From Streptomyces griseoloalbus (GTDB lineage Bacteria > Actinomycetota > Actinomycetes > Streptomycetales > Streptomycetaceae), in the NCBI GenBank assembly GCA_014650015.1, contig BMUD01000022.1, forward strand, positions 59,295 through 123,294: DNA of 64,000 bases, read 5' to 3'. A program made the translations under genes and the position numbers. This document shows positions 15,474 through 23,375 of the stretch, in pieces. The notes below the pieces were generated by a model. It was not told where the DNA came from, ran no database searches, and saw only the letters and a list, made by a program, of their open reading frames with translations. Every line of letters begins with the position of its first letter. Position 1 is the first letter of the stretch.

Positions 15474-16442
15474 TCAGCGCAGGTCGAAGTGTTCCGTCCA
15501 GGCGATCATGTCGCGGGTGGTGGCGTTGCCGCCGCACACCACCAGCCCGAGCCGGGCTCCCTCGCCGACCCGCTCCAGCACCCGCCGCGCGGCGGGCAGC
15601 AGACAGCCGGCGGCCGGCTCGGCCCACACCTTGGCATGGTCCGCGAGGTCGAGCGAGCCCTGCACCGCCTCCCGGTCCGGCACCACCAGCACCTCGTCGA
15701 CCAGCGCGGAGACATGCTCGTACGTCAGAGGCGACACGGCCGGGGCGCTGAGCGTGGAGACGATCGACGTCAGCTTCACCGGCACCGGGCCGCCCGCCGC
15801 CAGCGCCTCGGACATCGCCTGGGCGCCGGCCGTCTCCACGCCCCAGATCCGCACCCCGGGCCGCAGCGCCCGCAGCGCCGCCGCCACACCGGAGATCAGT
15901 CCGCCGCCCCCGATGCTCACCAGCACGTCGGTCAGCTCACCGGCGTCCGCGGCGAACTCCAGCCCCACGGTGCCCTGTCCGGCGATCACCACCGGGTCGT
16001 CGAAGGGGTGGACCAGGGTCAGTCCCTCCTGCTGGAGCCGGGTCGTCAGCGCGAAGGCGCCGTCCATGTCGTCGGTCAGCCGCACCGACGCGCCGGCGGA
16101 CTCCGCGACCTCCACGGCCCGCACGGGCGCCGAACGCGGCATCACCACCGTCGCCTTCACATCGAGGGCGGCGGCCATGACGGCGAGCGCGATCCCATGG
16201 TTGCCGCCGCTCACCGCCACCACCCCGGCGGCCCGCTCGGCCTCGCTGAGCGACAGCAGCTTCGCCGCCGCACCGCGCACCTTGAACGAACCGGTGCGCT
16301 GCAGCAGCTCCAGCTTCGCCGTGACCGGGACACCGAGCAGCGCCGACAGCCCGGGGCTCGGCACGGTCGGGGTCCGCACCACGTGTCCGGCGATCCGCTC
16401 GGCCGCGGTCTCTATGCCGGCGATCTCGATCACGACTGTCAC
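15474..16442 (-). CDS. PLP-dependent threonine/serine dehydratase-like enzyme
   Basis: 322-residue fold-type II PLP enzyme. The cofactor lysine is K54 in T-G-S-F-K-V-R-G-A; the asparagine loop S-G-G-N-H-G-I-A follows, and the phosphate-binding glycine loop is V-S-I-G-G-G-G-L-I-S-G. It lacks the C-terminal ACT regulatory domain of biosynthetic IlvA, so it is of the catabolic or serine/threonine deaminase type, producing 2-oxoacids and ammonia. The start is GTG 16442 with GGAGAG just ahead. The exact amino acid used cannot be read from sequence. Confidence 0.85.
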   Translation of the reverse strand: MTVVIEIAGIETAAERIAGHVVRTPTVPSPGLSALLGVPVTAKLELLQRTGSFKVRGAAAKLLSLSEAERAAGVVAVSGGNHGIALAVMAAALDVKATVVMPRSAPVRAVEVAESAGASVRLTDDMDGAFALTTRLQQEGLTLVHPFDDPVVIAGQGTVGLEFAADAGELTDVLVSIGGGGLISGVAAALRALRPGVRIWGVETAGAQAMSEALAAGGPVPVKLTSIVSTLSAPAVSPLTYEHVSALVDEVLVVPDREAVQGSLDLADHAKVWAEPAAGCLLPAARRVLERVGEGARLGLVVCGGNATTRDMIAWTEHFDLR

Positions 16443-16513
16443 CTCTCCGGCACGGGGGCGTGATCCGCGCCGTCACCCACCCTGACCCGCCCGGTGGCCA
16501 GGGTCAACATCGT

Positions 16514-17191
16514 TCAGTGCTGCTGGGCCTTCTGCGGTGTCGCCTCGCTGGGCCGGACGACGACGTAGCCCTCACCCTGCAGCACCAGCTGGACGGCCTC
16601 GCCCGACCCGCCGCGCAGCATCGAGCCCAGCGACTGCGAACGGTGCAGCGAGGTGGCCAGGCCCGCGGTCCAGCCGACGATCGCGTCCGTGTCCACATGG
16701 ACCGGGTACTGCGGCGACACCGGGATGACCAGCGGATTGCCCTCACAGACCAGTCCCAGCCGGCCGTGCCCGGTGAACACGCTGTTGAACAGGCCGCCTC
16801 CGGTGATGCCGGCGCCCTTCACGGTCGCGATGCGGTACGACAGCGAGGAGTCGAAGCACAGGACGGTGCGGCCGTTGACGGTGAACTCGTCGCCGGGGTC
16901 GACCTCGACGACGAAGCAGTTCTGCGCCTCGTGCGCGAACCAGGCCTCACCCCGTCCGCGCACCGCCATCAGCGGCAGCCCCTCGCCGGTCACCGCGCGT
17001 TTGAGCATGCCGCCCACGCCCTGGCCCTTGCGTTCGAACTGGAGATCGCCGCGGTAGGCGACCATCGCGCCCTGCCGGGCGAGCATCTCACCGTCGACCG
17101 TGTAGCGGACGCACTTGGCGTTCTCGACCGTCATGCCCGGCGCCGTGGCGGGCCGCACCATGTGCTGACTGGAAAACAGGTCACCCTTCAT
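16514..17191 (-). CDS. AIM24 family protein
   Basis: 225-residue beta-rich protein of the AIM24/TRAP-like family: M-L-A-R-Q-G-A-M-V-A-Y-R-G-D near residue 45, a glycine-rich middle (G-A-G-I-T-G-G-G-L-F-N) and S-L-G-S-M-L-R-G-G-S-G-E near the end. Bacterial members are uncharacterised and often occur next to TerD-type stress proteins, as here (the TerD-CAP gene ends at 17265). ATG 17191 is chosen over the longer frame since GAGGA lies seven bases ahead. Confidence 0.85.
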   Translation of the reverse strand: MKGDLFSSQHMVRPATAPGMTVENAKCVRYTVDGEMLARQGAMVAYRGDLQFERKGQGVGGMLKRAVTGEGLPLMAVRGRGEAWFAHEAQNCFVVEVDPGDEFTVNGRTVLCFDSSLSYRIATVKGAGITGGGLFNSVFTGHGRLGLVCEGNPLVIPVSPQYPVHVDTDAIVGWTAGLATSLHRSQSLGSMLRGGSGEAVQLVLQGEGYVVVRPSEATPQKAQQH

Positions 17192-17264
17192 GAGGGCATC
17201 CTCGCCCGGACTCCCGCACTCCGCCAGGATCATTCCAGGACGGCACCCGTCGAGCGCCCCCCCG

Positions 17265-18662
17265 TCAGGCACCGAAGAGCTGGGTCCAGTACGTGCCCGC
17301 CCGCCCGCCGCCCGCGAAACCGACGCCGATGTGGGTGAAGTCGGTCTCGAGGATGTTGGCGCGGTGACCGGGGCTGTTCATCCACCCCTGGACGACCTCG
17401 GCGGCCGAACGCTGGCCGCAGGCTATGTTCTCGCCGATCGTCCGTCGCGTGGAGCCCGCGGCGGCGGCCCGGTCCCAGGGCCGGCTCCCGTCGGGCGCGG
17501 TGTGCGCGTAGAAGTCGCGGGTCACCATGTCGGCGCTGTGCGCCTGGGCTGCCGTGGTCAGCAGGGGATCGCGGGACAGGGGCGGCAGCCCGGCGCGGGC
17601 GCGCTCCCGGTTGGTCAGGTCGACGACCTCCCCGGCCGTGCGGTCCAGGCCGTCCGGGGTGAGCGGACCGGCCCACAGCGCCGTCCAGTAGGTGTCACCG
17701 AATCCGCCGCCGCCGGCGCCCGCCAGGGCGGCGTGGGTGAAGGCCGGGTCGCACACGGTGCGGCGGGCCGCGTCGTGGCGCAGACAGTGGTCGACGAACC
17801 CGGAGACGGTGAGGGGGCCGGAGACCAGGTGCTCGCCGACGGTGAGATACCGGTATCCGGCGGCGACGACGCGCTGGTGGACGGAGACGCCGTCCACGCC
17901 CTCGACGCCGAGGCGTGAGCCACGCGACATCATGTCGGCGTGTTCCCGGGCGGCGGCGGCCAGCCGCGCGTCATGGGTGACCGGTGGCGAACCGGCCGCC
18001 GCCCGGGCCGCGTTCACCAGATCGAGGAAACCGTCCCCGGCGGACGGAGCGGCGGACGGAGCGGCGGACGGAGCGGCAGTCGGGCGGGGCGGGGACGCCG
18101 GACGCGGCGGGGTCGCGAGGCGCGGTGGGGACGCCGGACGGGGTGGCGGTGCGGCGGGTGCCGCCCCCGTGGGGACCGCCGTGTCGTCCTCCACGTCCAC
18201 GCCGAAGTCCCGGGCGAGGCCGGCCAGTCCGTCGGCGTACCCTTGGCCCAGGGCGCGCAGTTTCCAGCCCTCGCCGCGCCGGTAGAGCTCCGCGAGGAGC
18301 AGGACGGCCTCCTGCCGGGGCCGGGGCGGGGAGAACCGGGCCAGCGGGCGTCCGCCGGCGTCGGCGACCTGCAGCACGGGGGCGGGCAGGCCGCTCAGCG
18401 GGGTGCCGGGCTCGCCGGGGCTGACGGCCACGGTGACCCGGGTGGCGCCGGGACGCAGCGACGCCGGGTCGACGGTGAGCGTGTCACCGCTCAGCCGGGC
18501 GCCGGGGGCGAAGGGCTGGTTGTAGAACACGAAGTCACGGTCGTCCCGGACCTTCCCGCCGTCGTCCGTGATCAGCGCGGACACGTCGAAGGGCCCTGGC
18601 ACCCGGACGGTCACGGCACCGCCCGGGAGGGCCAGGTTGCCGCCGGGGACCAACTCGCTCAT
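17265..18662 (-). CDS. TerD domain fused to two CAP (SCP/PR1) domains
   Basis: 465 residues. Residues 1-165 are a TerD-type calcium-binding stress domain (N-L-A-L-P-G-G-A-V-T-V-R-V; V-F-Y-N-Q-P-F-A-P). A Pro/Ala/Ser linker follows (170-210, with three A-P-S-A units). Residues 215-335 and 345-465 are two CAP domains: the first with A-A-A-R-E-H-A-D-M-M and the second, fuller copy with A-Q-A-H-S-A-D-M, G-E-N-I-A-C-G and W-M-N-S-P-G-H-R-A-N-I-L. CAP proteins are normally secreted, but there is no signal peptide or membrane segment here. It may be translated together with the AIM24 gene downstream (74-base gap). Confidence 0.85.
   Translation of the reverse strand: MSELVPGGNLALPGGAVTVRVPGPFDVSALITDDGGKVRDDRDFVFYNQPFAPGARLSGDTLTVDPASLRPGATRVTVAVSPGEPGTPLSGLPAPVLQVADAGGRPLARFSPPRPRQEAVLLLAELYRRGEGWKLRALGQGYADGLAGLARDFGVDVEDDTAVPTGAAPAAPPPRPASPPRLATPPRPASPPRPTAAPSAAPSAAPSAGDGFLDLVNAARAAAGSPPVTHDARLAAAAREHADMMSRGSRLGVEGVDGVSVHQRVVAAGYRYLTVGEHLVSGPLTVSGFVDHCLRHDAARRTVCDPAFTHAALAGAGGGGFGDTYWTALWAGPLTPDGLDRTAGEVVDLTNRERARAGLPPLSRDPLLTTAAQAHSADMVTRDFYAHTAPDGSRPWDRAAAAGSTRRTIGENIACGQRSAAEVVQGWMNSPGHRANILETDFTHIGVGFAGGGRAGTYWTQLFGA
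18040..18075. repeat. Three perfect 12-base tandem repeats inside the TerD-CAP gene
   Basis: GCGGACGGAGCG occurs three times in a row (18040-18051, 18052-18063, 18064-18075), encoding the A-P-S-A units of the linker. A slippage-prone, in-frame (12 = 4 codons) length-variable site. Confidence 0.8.
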
Positions 18663-18761
18663 CGCGCCGTCCTGATGTCGTCGTGCACGGATCGGTGGGG
18701 GTCTGTGGACAACGACGAGCAGGAGGGTGGGGGTTCCCGCGGCGGGCCCGGCAGCGGTCGC

Positions 18762-19115
18762 TCAGCGGCGCAGCGTCTGCGCCCAGTCCGGCGGGACCCG
18801 GCCCGCGGGGCCCGGGGACGGCTGGTCGGCCGGGTGGCTCGTGGGCGGGACCAGGTCGGGGCCGGACTCGTAGAGCTCGTCGGTGGCGTAGTTCCAGAAC
18901 CAGTCCTCGCCCGGCTCGTAACTGCGCACCACGGGATGCCCGGTGGCCTGGTAGTGCGCCGTGGCGTGCTGCCCGGGCGAGCTGTCGCAGCAGCCGACGT
19001 GGCCGCACTGCGCGCAGCGCCGCAGATGGAACCACCAGCCGCCCGCCGAGTCGCAGTCGGAGCATCCCGGCCCGCTCGGCGGGACGCTGGGGTCGATGGC
19101 GTGCTCGCTGGTCAT
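18762..19115 (-). CDS. UBP-type zinc finger protein
   Basis: 117 residues. A ZnF-UBP domain covers about 15-85: G-C-S-D-C (C-x-x-C), R-R-C-A-Q-C-G-H-V-G-C-C-D-S-S, H-A-T-A-H-Y-Q-A-T-G-H-P-V-V, then the tryptophan-rich W-F-W-N-Y-A-T-D-E. In eukaryotes this domain binds ubiquitin C-termini; in actinobacteria its ligand is unknown. Its ATG (19115, AGGAG ahead) overlaps the histidine kinase stop by four bases, so it is the third gene of a coupled operon with a receiver-flavoprotein and a cNMP-binding kinase. Confidence 0.88.
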   Translation of the reverse strand: MTSEHAIDPSVPPSGPGCSDCDSAGGWWFHLRRCAQCGHVGCCDSSPGQHATAHYQATGHPVVRSYEPGEDWFWNYATDELYESGPDLVPPTSHPADQPSPGPAGRVPPDWAQTLRR

Positions 19116-20599
19116 GCGGACTCCTCGGAGGTGTCGTCGGGGGCAGGAGCGCTGAGCGGGAGGAGCACCTGGAAGCGGGTGTCGCCCGGCTCGGAGTCGA
19201 AGTGCAGGCCTCCGTGGTGCTTGTCGACCACGATCCGCCAGGAGATGTCCAGGCCCAGCCCGGTGCCCTCGCCCACCGGCTTGGTGGTGAAGAAGGGGTC
19301 GAAGACCCGGTCGCGGATCTCCGGCGGGATGCCCGTCCCGGTGTCGCGGAACTCCACCAGCAGCCGGTCGTGGTCCCGCGCGGTGCGCACCGTCAGCGTG
19401 CCCTCCCCGCCCTCCCCGTTCTCCCCGCCCTTCCCGTCCGAGCGCCGCATCGCGGAGACCGCGTTGTCGATCAGGTTGGTCCACACCTGGTTGAGCTCCG
19501 CCGGGTACGCCGGGATCCGCGGCAGCGTGCGGTCGTACTCCTTGACCACCTTGATCCGCGGCCCGATCTTGCCCGACAGCATCAGCAGGGTGCTGTCGAG
19601 GAGTTCGTGCACGTCGGCGACCTGGAAGGGGGCGCGGTCGAGCTGCGAGTACTGCTTGGCGGCGTCGACGAGATGCGAGATACGGCTCGTGGAGTCCTCG
19701 ATCTCGTCCATCAGCAGTTCGGTCTCGACCGTGTAGCCGATCCAGCCGATCGCACCCGGCAGGGTCTCCTCGTCCACGGAGGCCGCGATCTGCTCCAGCC
19801 AGTCCAGGTCGAGACCCGCCTGCACGAAGGTCGGGGCGATCCGCCAGCCCTCGGCGACGCCGTGGTCGTCCAGCCAGTCGGCGAGCGCGTCCTCACGGTC
19901 CGCCGCCTCCAGCGGGCTGAGCACGGGTGCCTTGGCGACCCGCTCGGCGGTGCGCTCCTGGAAGTCGATCAGATTCGCCAGCGTCTCGCGGTCGTAGGTG
20001 CCCGCGGAGATCATGCGCAGCTTGTGCCGCATCTTGCCCACCCGCTCGCGCAGGGTCGCGGTCGCCCGTACGGCCGCCGCGGCGGGGTTGTTCAGTTCGT
20101 GCGTCAGCCCGGCCGACAACGAGCCGAGCGCCAGCAGCCGTTCCCGCTGCCCGATGGCCCGCTGGGTGCTCTTCGAACCGAAGAACAGCCCCTCCAGGAG
20201 GTGGACCGCCATGGGGAACCACTCCTGCATGATGCTCGCGAACGTGTCCGCGGGCAGCACGAAGAACCGCGTCGGCTCGGTCACGCGCATCGAGTTGTTG
20301 TAGACCTGCCGCACCCGCTCCCCGAGGTAGGCCTGCATGGCCCCCGCGTACACCCCGCGCTGGGAGGTGCGGTTGACCTCGACGTCGTCCCCGCCCACCC
20401 GGCGGGAGAGCACGACGGCACCCTCCAGCATCACGTAGAAACACGTGGCGGGGTCGCCCTCGGCGTACACGGGCCCGGGATCGAAGCCCTCCACGCGGCC
20501 CTCGGCGCACAGCCGTCCGAGCTGTTCGGGGCTGAGTTCCTCGAACAGGAACAGGGAGCCGATCTCCTGCGGGCTGCACGGCAGGGGCCGCCCGCTCAC
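19112..20599 (-). CDS. Sensor histidine kinase with cyclic-nucleotide-binding domain
   Basis: 495 residues, no membrane segments. Residues 10-130 form a cNMP-binding fold (V-Y-A-E-G-D-P-A-T-C-F-Y-V-M-L-E-G-A-V-V-L). The phosphoacceptor is H167 in L-T-H-E-L-N-N-P-A-A-A. The C-terminal HATPase domain has N-box L-I-D-N-A-V-S-A-M, D-T-G-T-G-I-P and G-E-G-T-G-L-G-L-D-I. A cytoplasmic kinase that would read a small-molecule signal and phosphorylate the receiver domain of the protein encoded just upstream; GTG 20599 overlaps that gene's stop by four bases. Confidence 0.88.
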   Translation of the reverse strand: MSGRPLPCSPQEIGSLFLFEELSPEQLGRLCAEGRVEGFDPGPVYAEGDPATCFYVMLEGAVVLSRRVGGDDVEVNRTSQRGVYAGAMQAYLGERVRQVYNNSMRVTEPTRFFVLPADTFASIMQEWFPMAVHLLEGLFFGSKSTQRAIGQRERLLALGSLSAGLTHELNNPAAAAVRATATLRERVGKMRHKLRMISAGTYDRETLANLIDFQERTAERVAKAPVLSPLEAADREDALADWLDDHGVAEGWRIAPTFVQAGLDLDWLEQIAASVDEETLPGAIGWIGYTVETELLMDEIEDSTSRISHLVDAAKQYSQLDRAPFQVADVHELLDSTLLMLSGKIGPRIKVVKEYDRTLPRIPAYPAELNQVWTNLIDNAVSAMRRSDGKGGENGEGGEGTLTVRTARDHDRLLVEFRDTGTGIPPEIRDRVFDPFFTTKPVGEGTGLGLDISWRIVVDKHHGGLHFDSEPGDTRFQVLLPLSAPAPDDTSEESA

Positions 20600-22272
20600 G
20601 ACTGCTCCAGATACCGGTGGACGAGCATCACGGCCATGGCTCCCTCTCCGACGGCGGACGCGACCCGCTTGGCGGACTCCGCGCGGGCGTCGCCCGCGAC
20701 GAACACCCCGGGCACGTTGGTCTCCAGGTGGTACGGCGGCCGGTCCAGTTCCCAGTCCGCCGGTGGCCGCCCGTCGGGGGTGAGACCGGGTCCGGTCAGG
20801 ATGAACCCGCGCTCGTCCCGCAGCACCGTGCCGTCCAGCCAGTCGGTCGGCGGGGCGGCGCCGATGAACACGAACAGCCACTGCGCGTCGACGAGTTCGC
20901 TTTGCCCGCTGTCCGTGTCGCGCAGGGTCAGCTGCTGCAGATGGCCGTCGCCGTGCGCGCCCTCGACGACCGTGCCGCACCGCACCGAGACGTTCGGCGC
21001 CTGCTCGATCTGCTGGATCAGGTAGTACGACATCGACGCCGTCAGGTCCGGCCCGCGCACCAGCAACGTCACCGACTTGGCGAACCGGGCCAGGTACATC
21101 GCCGCCTGACCGGCCGAGTTGGCGCCGCCGACGATGTACACGTCGTGGCCCTGGCAGGCGGCGGCCTCCGTGAGCGCGGAGCCGTAGAAGACCCCGCAGC
21201 CGTTGAGCTCGTCGCAGCCGGGCGCCGCCAGCTGCCGGTACGACACCCCGGTCGCCAGGATCACGCTGTGCGCGGCGACCGCCGAACCGTCGGAGAACCG
21301 TACGACCCGGGCGGCGCCGTTGATCTCCAGCCCCGTCACCTCGCGCGCGGTGAGGATCTCGGCGCCGAACCGCGTGGCCTGCCGCCGCGCCCGGTCGGTG
21401 AGCTGCGCGCCCGACACCCCGTCGGGGAAACCCAGGTAGTTCTCGATCCGGGAGCTCTGACCCGCCTGTCCGCCGGTCGCCGACCGTTCCACCAGCACGG
21501 TCCGCAGCCCCTCCGAGGCCCCGTAGACCGCCGCGCCGAGCCCGGCCGGGCCGCCGCCGATCACCACCAGGTCGTAGAAGTCGGCCGCCGGGGTCGTCGC
21601 CAGCCCCACCCGGGCGGCGAGATCCACGGCCTCCGGCTCCACCAGCGGCGTGCCGTCCGGGGTGATGACCACCGGCAGCCGCATGCCGTCCTCACCCGCG
21701 GCGGCCAGCAGCCGCCTGCCCTCCGGCTCGTCGCAGGAGTACCAGCGGTAGGGCACCTGGTTGCGGGCCAGGAACTCCCGTACGTCCGAGGAGCGCGCCG
21801 ACCAGCGGTGCCCGACCACCTTGGTGCTGGGCACGGGCCGGTAGTCGCTGCGCCGCCAGGCCTCGAGGAGATCGTCCAGGACCGGGTAGAGCTTCTCCTC
21901 CGGCGGGTCCCACGGCTTGAGAAGGTAGTGGTCGAGGTCGACGACGTTGATCGCGTCGATGGCCGCGCCGGTGTCCGCGTACGCGGTCAGCAGCACCCGC
22001 CGCGCGCCCGGGTGGACGTCCAGGGCCTGTTCGAGGAACTCGATGCCGTTCATCCGCGGCATGCGGTAGTCGGCGAGGATCACGGCGACGAGGTCGCCGC
22101 GCAGCTTGAGTTCGCGCAGCGCGTCCAGCGCGGACTCGCCGGACTCCGCGCGCACGATCCGGTACGACGCCCCGTAGCGCCGCCTGAGGTCCCGGGCCAC
22201 GGCGCGGGAGACGCCCGGGTCGTCGTCCACGGTCATGATGACCGTCCGTGCTGCCTCGGCGGCCTGTGTCAT
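20596..22272 (-). CDS. Response-regulator receiver fused to thioredoxin-reductase-like flavoprotein
   Basis: 558 residues. Residues 10-130 are a receiver domain (acid pocket D16-D17-D18, phosphoacceptor D68 in I-L-A-D-Y-R-M-P-R, K in L-L-K-P-W). Residues 235-550 are a two-dinucleotide-domain flavoprotein with V-V-I-G-G-G-P-A-G-L-G-A-A, I-E-N-Y-L-G-F-P and V-Y-I-V-G-G-A-N-S-A-G-Q-A-A. The redox C-x-x-C of thioredoxin reductase is absent; only a lone cysteine (A-A-A-C-Q-G) is at that place. It is the first gene of the operon with the kinase and UBP finger. Known as a fused receiver/reductase family; its reaction is unknown. ATG 22272 has GGGGGA ahead. Confidence 0.88.
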   Translation of the reverse strand: MTQAAEAARTVIMTVDDDPGVSRAVARDLRRRYGASYRIVRAESGESALDALRELKLRGDLVAVILADYRMPRMNGIEFLEQALDVHPGARRVLLTAYADTGAAIDAINVVDLDHYLLKPWDPPEEKLYPVLDDLLEAWRRSDYRPVPSTKVVGHRWSARSSDVREFLARNQVPYRWYSCDEPEGRRLLAAAGEDGMRLPVVITPDGTPLVEPEAVDLAARVGLATTPAADFYDLVVIGGGPAGLGAAVYGASEGLRTVLVERSATGGQAGQSSRIENYLGFPDGVSGAQLTDRARRQATRFGAEILTAREVTGLEINGAARVVRFSDGSAVAAHSVILATGVSYRQLAAPGCDELNGCGVFYGSALTEAAACQGHDVYIVGGANSAGQAAMYLARFAKSVTLLVRGPDLTASMSYYLIQQIEQAPNVSVRCGTVVEGAHGDGHLQQLTLRDTDSGQSELVDAQWLFVFIGAAPPTDWLDGTVLRDERGFILTGPGLTPDGRPPADWELDRPPYHLETNVPGVFVAGDARAESAKRVASAVGEGAMAVMLVHRYLEQS

Positions 22273-22483
22273 ACGTCCCCCACCTCGTGCGGTCGGATCC
22301 ACGGCACGGCGGGCCCCGATGCAGCCACGGCCGCGCCGGCCCCGCCCATCGTATGTGCGTTCGCGCCGATCCGCTCAGGCATGGATGCGCGTCCGGTGCG
22401 AGGCAGGACGGCACGGGGAACTCGTCGCCCGCGTAGGGAAGACTGGATCACGCGGAGCGGACACGACACCAGGAGGAAACCGC

Positions 22484-23356
22484 ATGACGCGCCCGATCAC
22501 GGCAGGGATCGACGGAACCGGGGAGAGCCTCGCCGCGCTGTCCTGGGCGGCGAGGGAGGCGGTCCGCCGGGGGGTGCCGCTCAGGGTGGTGCATGCCTGG
22601 CGGTTCCAGGCCCACGACGCGGTGGACACCGGGGACAGGGCCACCCAGGAGCAGTGGGTGCGCGAGTCGGCCGGTGAGGCCGCCCGCACCGTGCGCGAAC
22701 GGCATCCGGATCTGGCCGTGACCGTCGACGTCCTCGAGGGCGACGCCGTGGACACCCTGACCGGTGTGGCCGCGGACGCGCAGATGCTGGTGCTCGGCTC
22801 GCGCGGACACGGGCGGATCATGGGTTTCCTGGTCGGTTCGGTCGGCCAGCAGGTGATCGTCGGGGCGGGGCGGCCGGTCGTGTTCGTCCGCGCCGGGGAC
22901 CGGCCGTCGAACGAGGTCGCCGGGCACGAGATCGTGGTCGGACAGCAGGGCGGCCCGCAGGACAGCGCCGCCGCGCTCGGCTTCGCCTTCGAGACCGCGT
23001 CCCGGCGCGGAGCCACGGTGCGCGCCGTGCGGGCCTGGACGCTGCCGCCGGTGTTCGCCTACAGCCCCGCGTCGCTCCAGCTCCTCGACGAGGCGGGGGG
23101 ACTGGAGCCGTACGAGCGGAAGGGGCTGGCGGCGGCGCTCGCGCCGTGGCGGGAGCGCTACCCGGACGTGCATGTGGTCGAGCACGTGGAGATGGGCAGC
23201 GCCGGCCAGGTGCTGCTGTCGGTGGCGGGCACGGCCCAGCTGATGGTCGTCGGCCGCCGCGCCCGCCGCACCGCCGTCGGCGCCCGGATCGGCTCGGTGG
23301 CCCACGGCGTCCTGCACCACGCGGACTGCCCGGTGGCGGTCGTGCCGCCCGCCTGA
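22484..23356 (+). CDS. Universal stress protein, tandem USP domains
   Basis: 290 residues with two UspA domains (1-140 and 148-288). Each has the ATP-binding G-x2-G-x9-G-S/T pattern: G-S-R-G-H-G-R-I-M-G-F-L-V-G-S in the first and, less exactly, G-R-R-A-R-R-T-A-V-G-A-R-I-G-S in the second. Actinobacterial USPs act in dormancy and oxidative or osmotic stress. AGGAGG six bases ahead of ATG 22484 gives a clear start. Divergent from the receiver-flavoprotein operon, with 211 bases between the two starts. Confidence 0.9.
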   Translation: MTRPITAGIDGTGESLAALSWAAREAVRRGVPLRVVHAWRFQAHDAVDTGDRATQEQWVRESAGEAARTVRERHPDLAVTVDVLEGDAVDTLTGVAADAQMLVLGSRGHGRIMGFLVGSVGQQVIVGAGRPVVFVRAGDRPSNEVAGHEIVVGQQGGPQDSAAALGFAFETASRRGATVRAVRAWTLPPVFAYSPASLQLLDEAGGLEPYERKGLAAALAPWRERYPDVHVVEHVEMGSAGQVLLSVAGTAQLMVVGRRARRTAVGARIGSVAHGVLHHADCPVAVVPPA

Positions 23357-23375
23357 GCCGCCCGCACCGTCCGGG

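Noticed and set aside
20596-22272. Calling the flavoprotein a thioredoxin reductase
   Set aside because: The redox-active C-x-x-C is absent, so disulfide reduction of thioredoxin is not supported.
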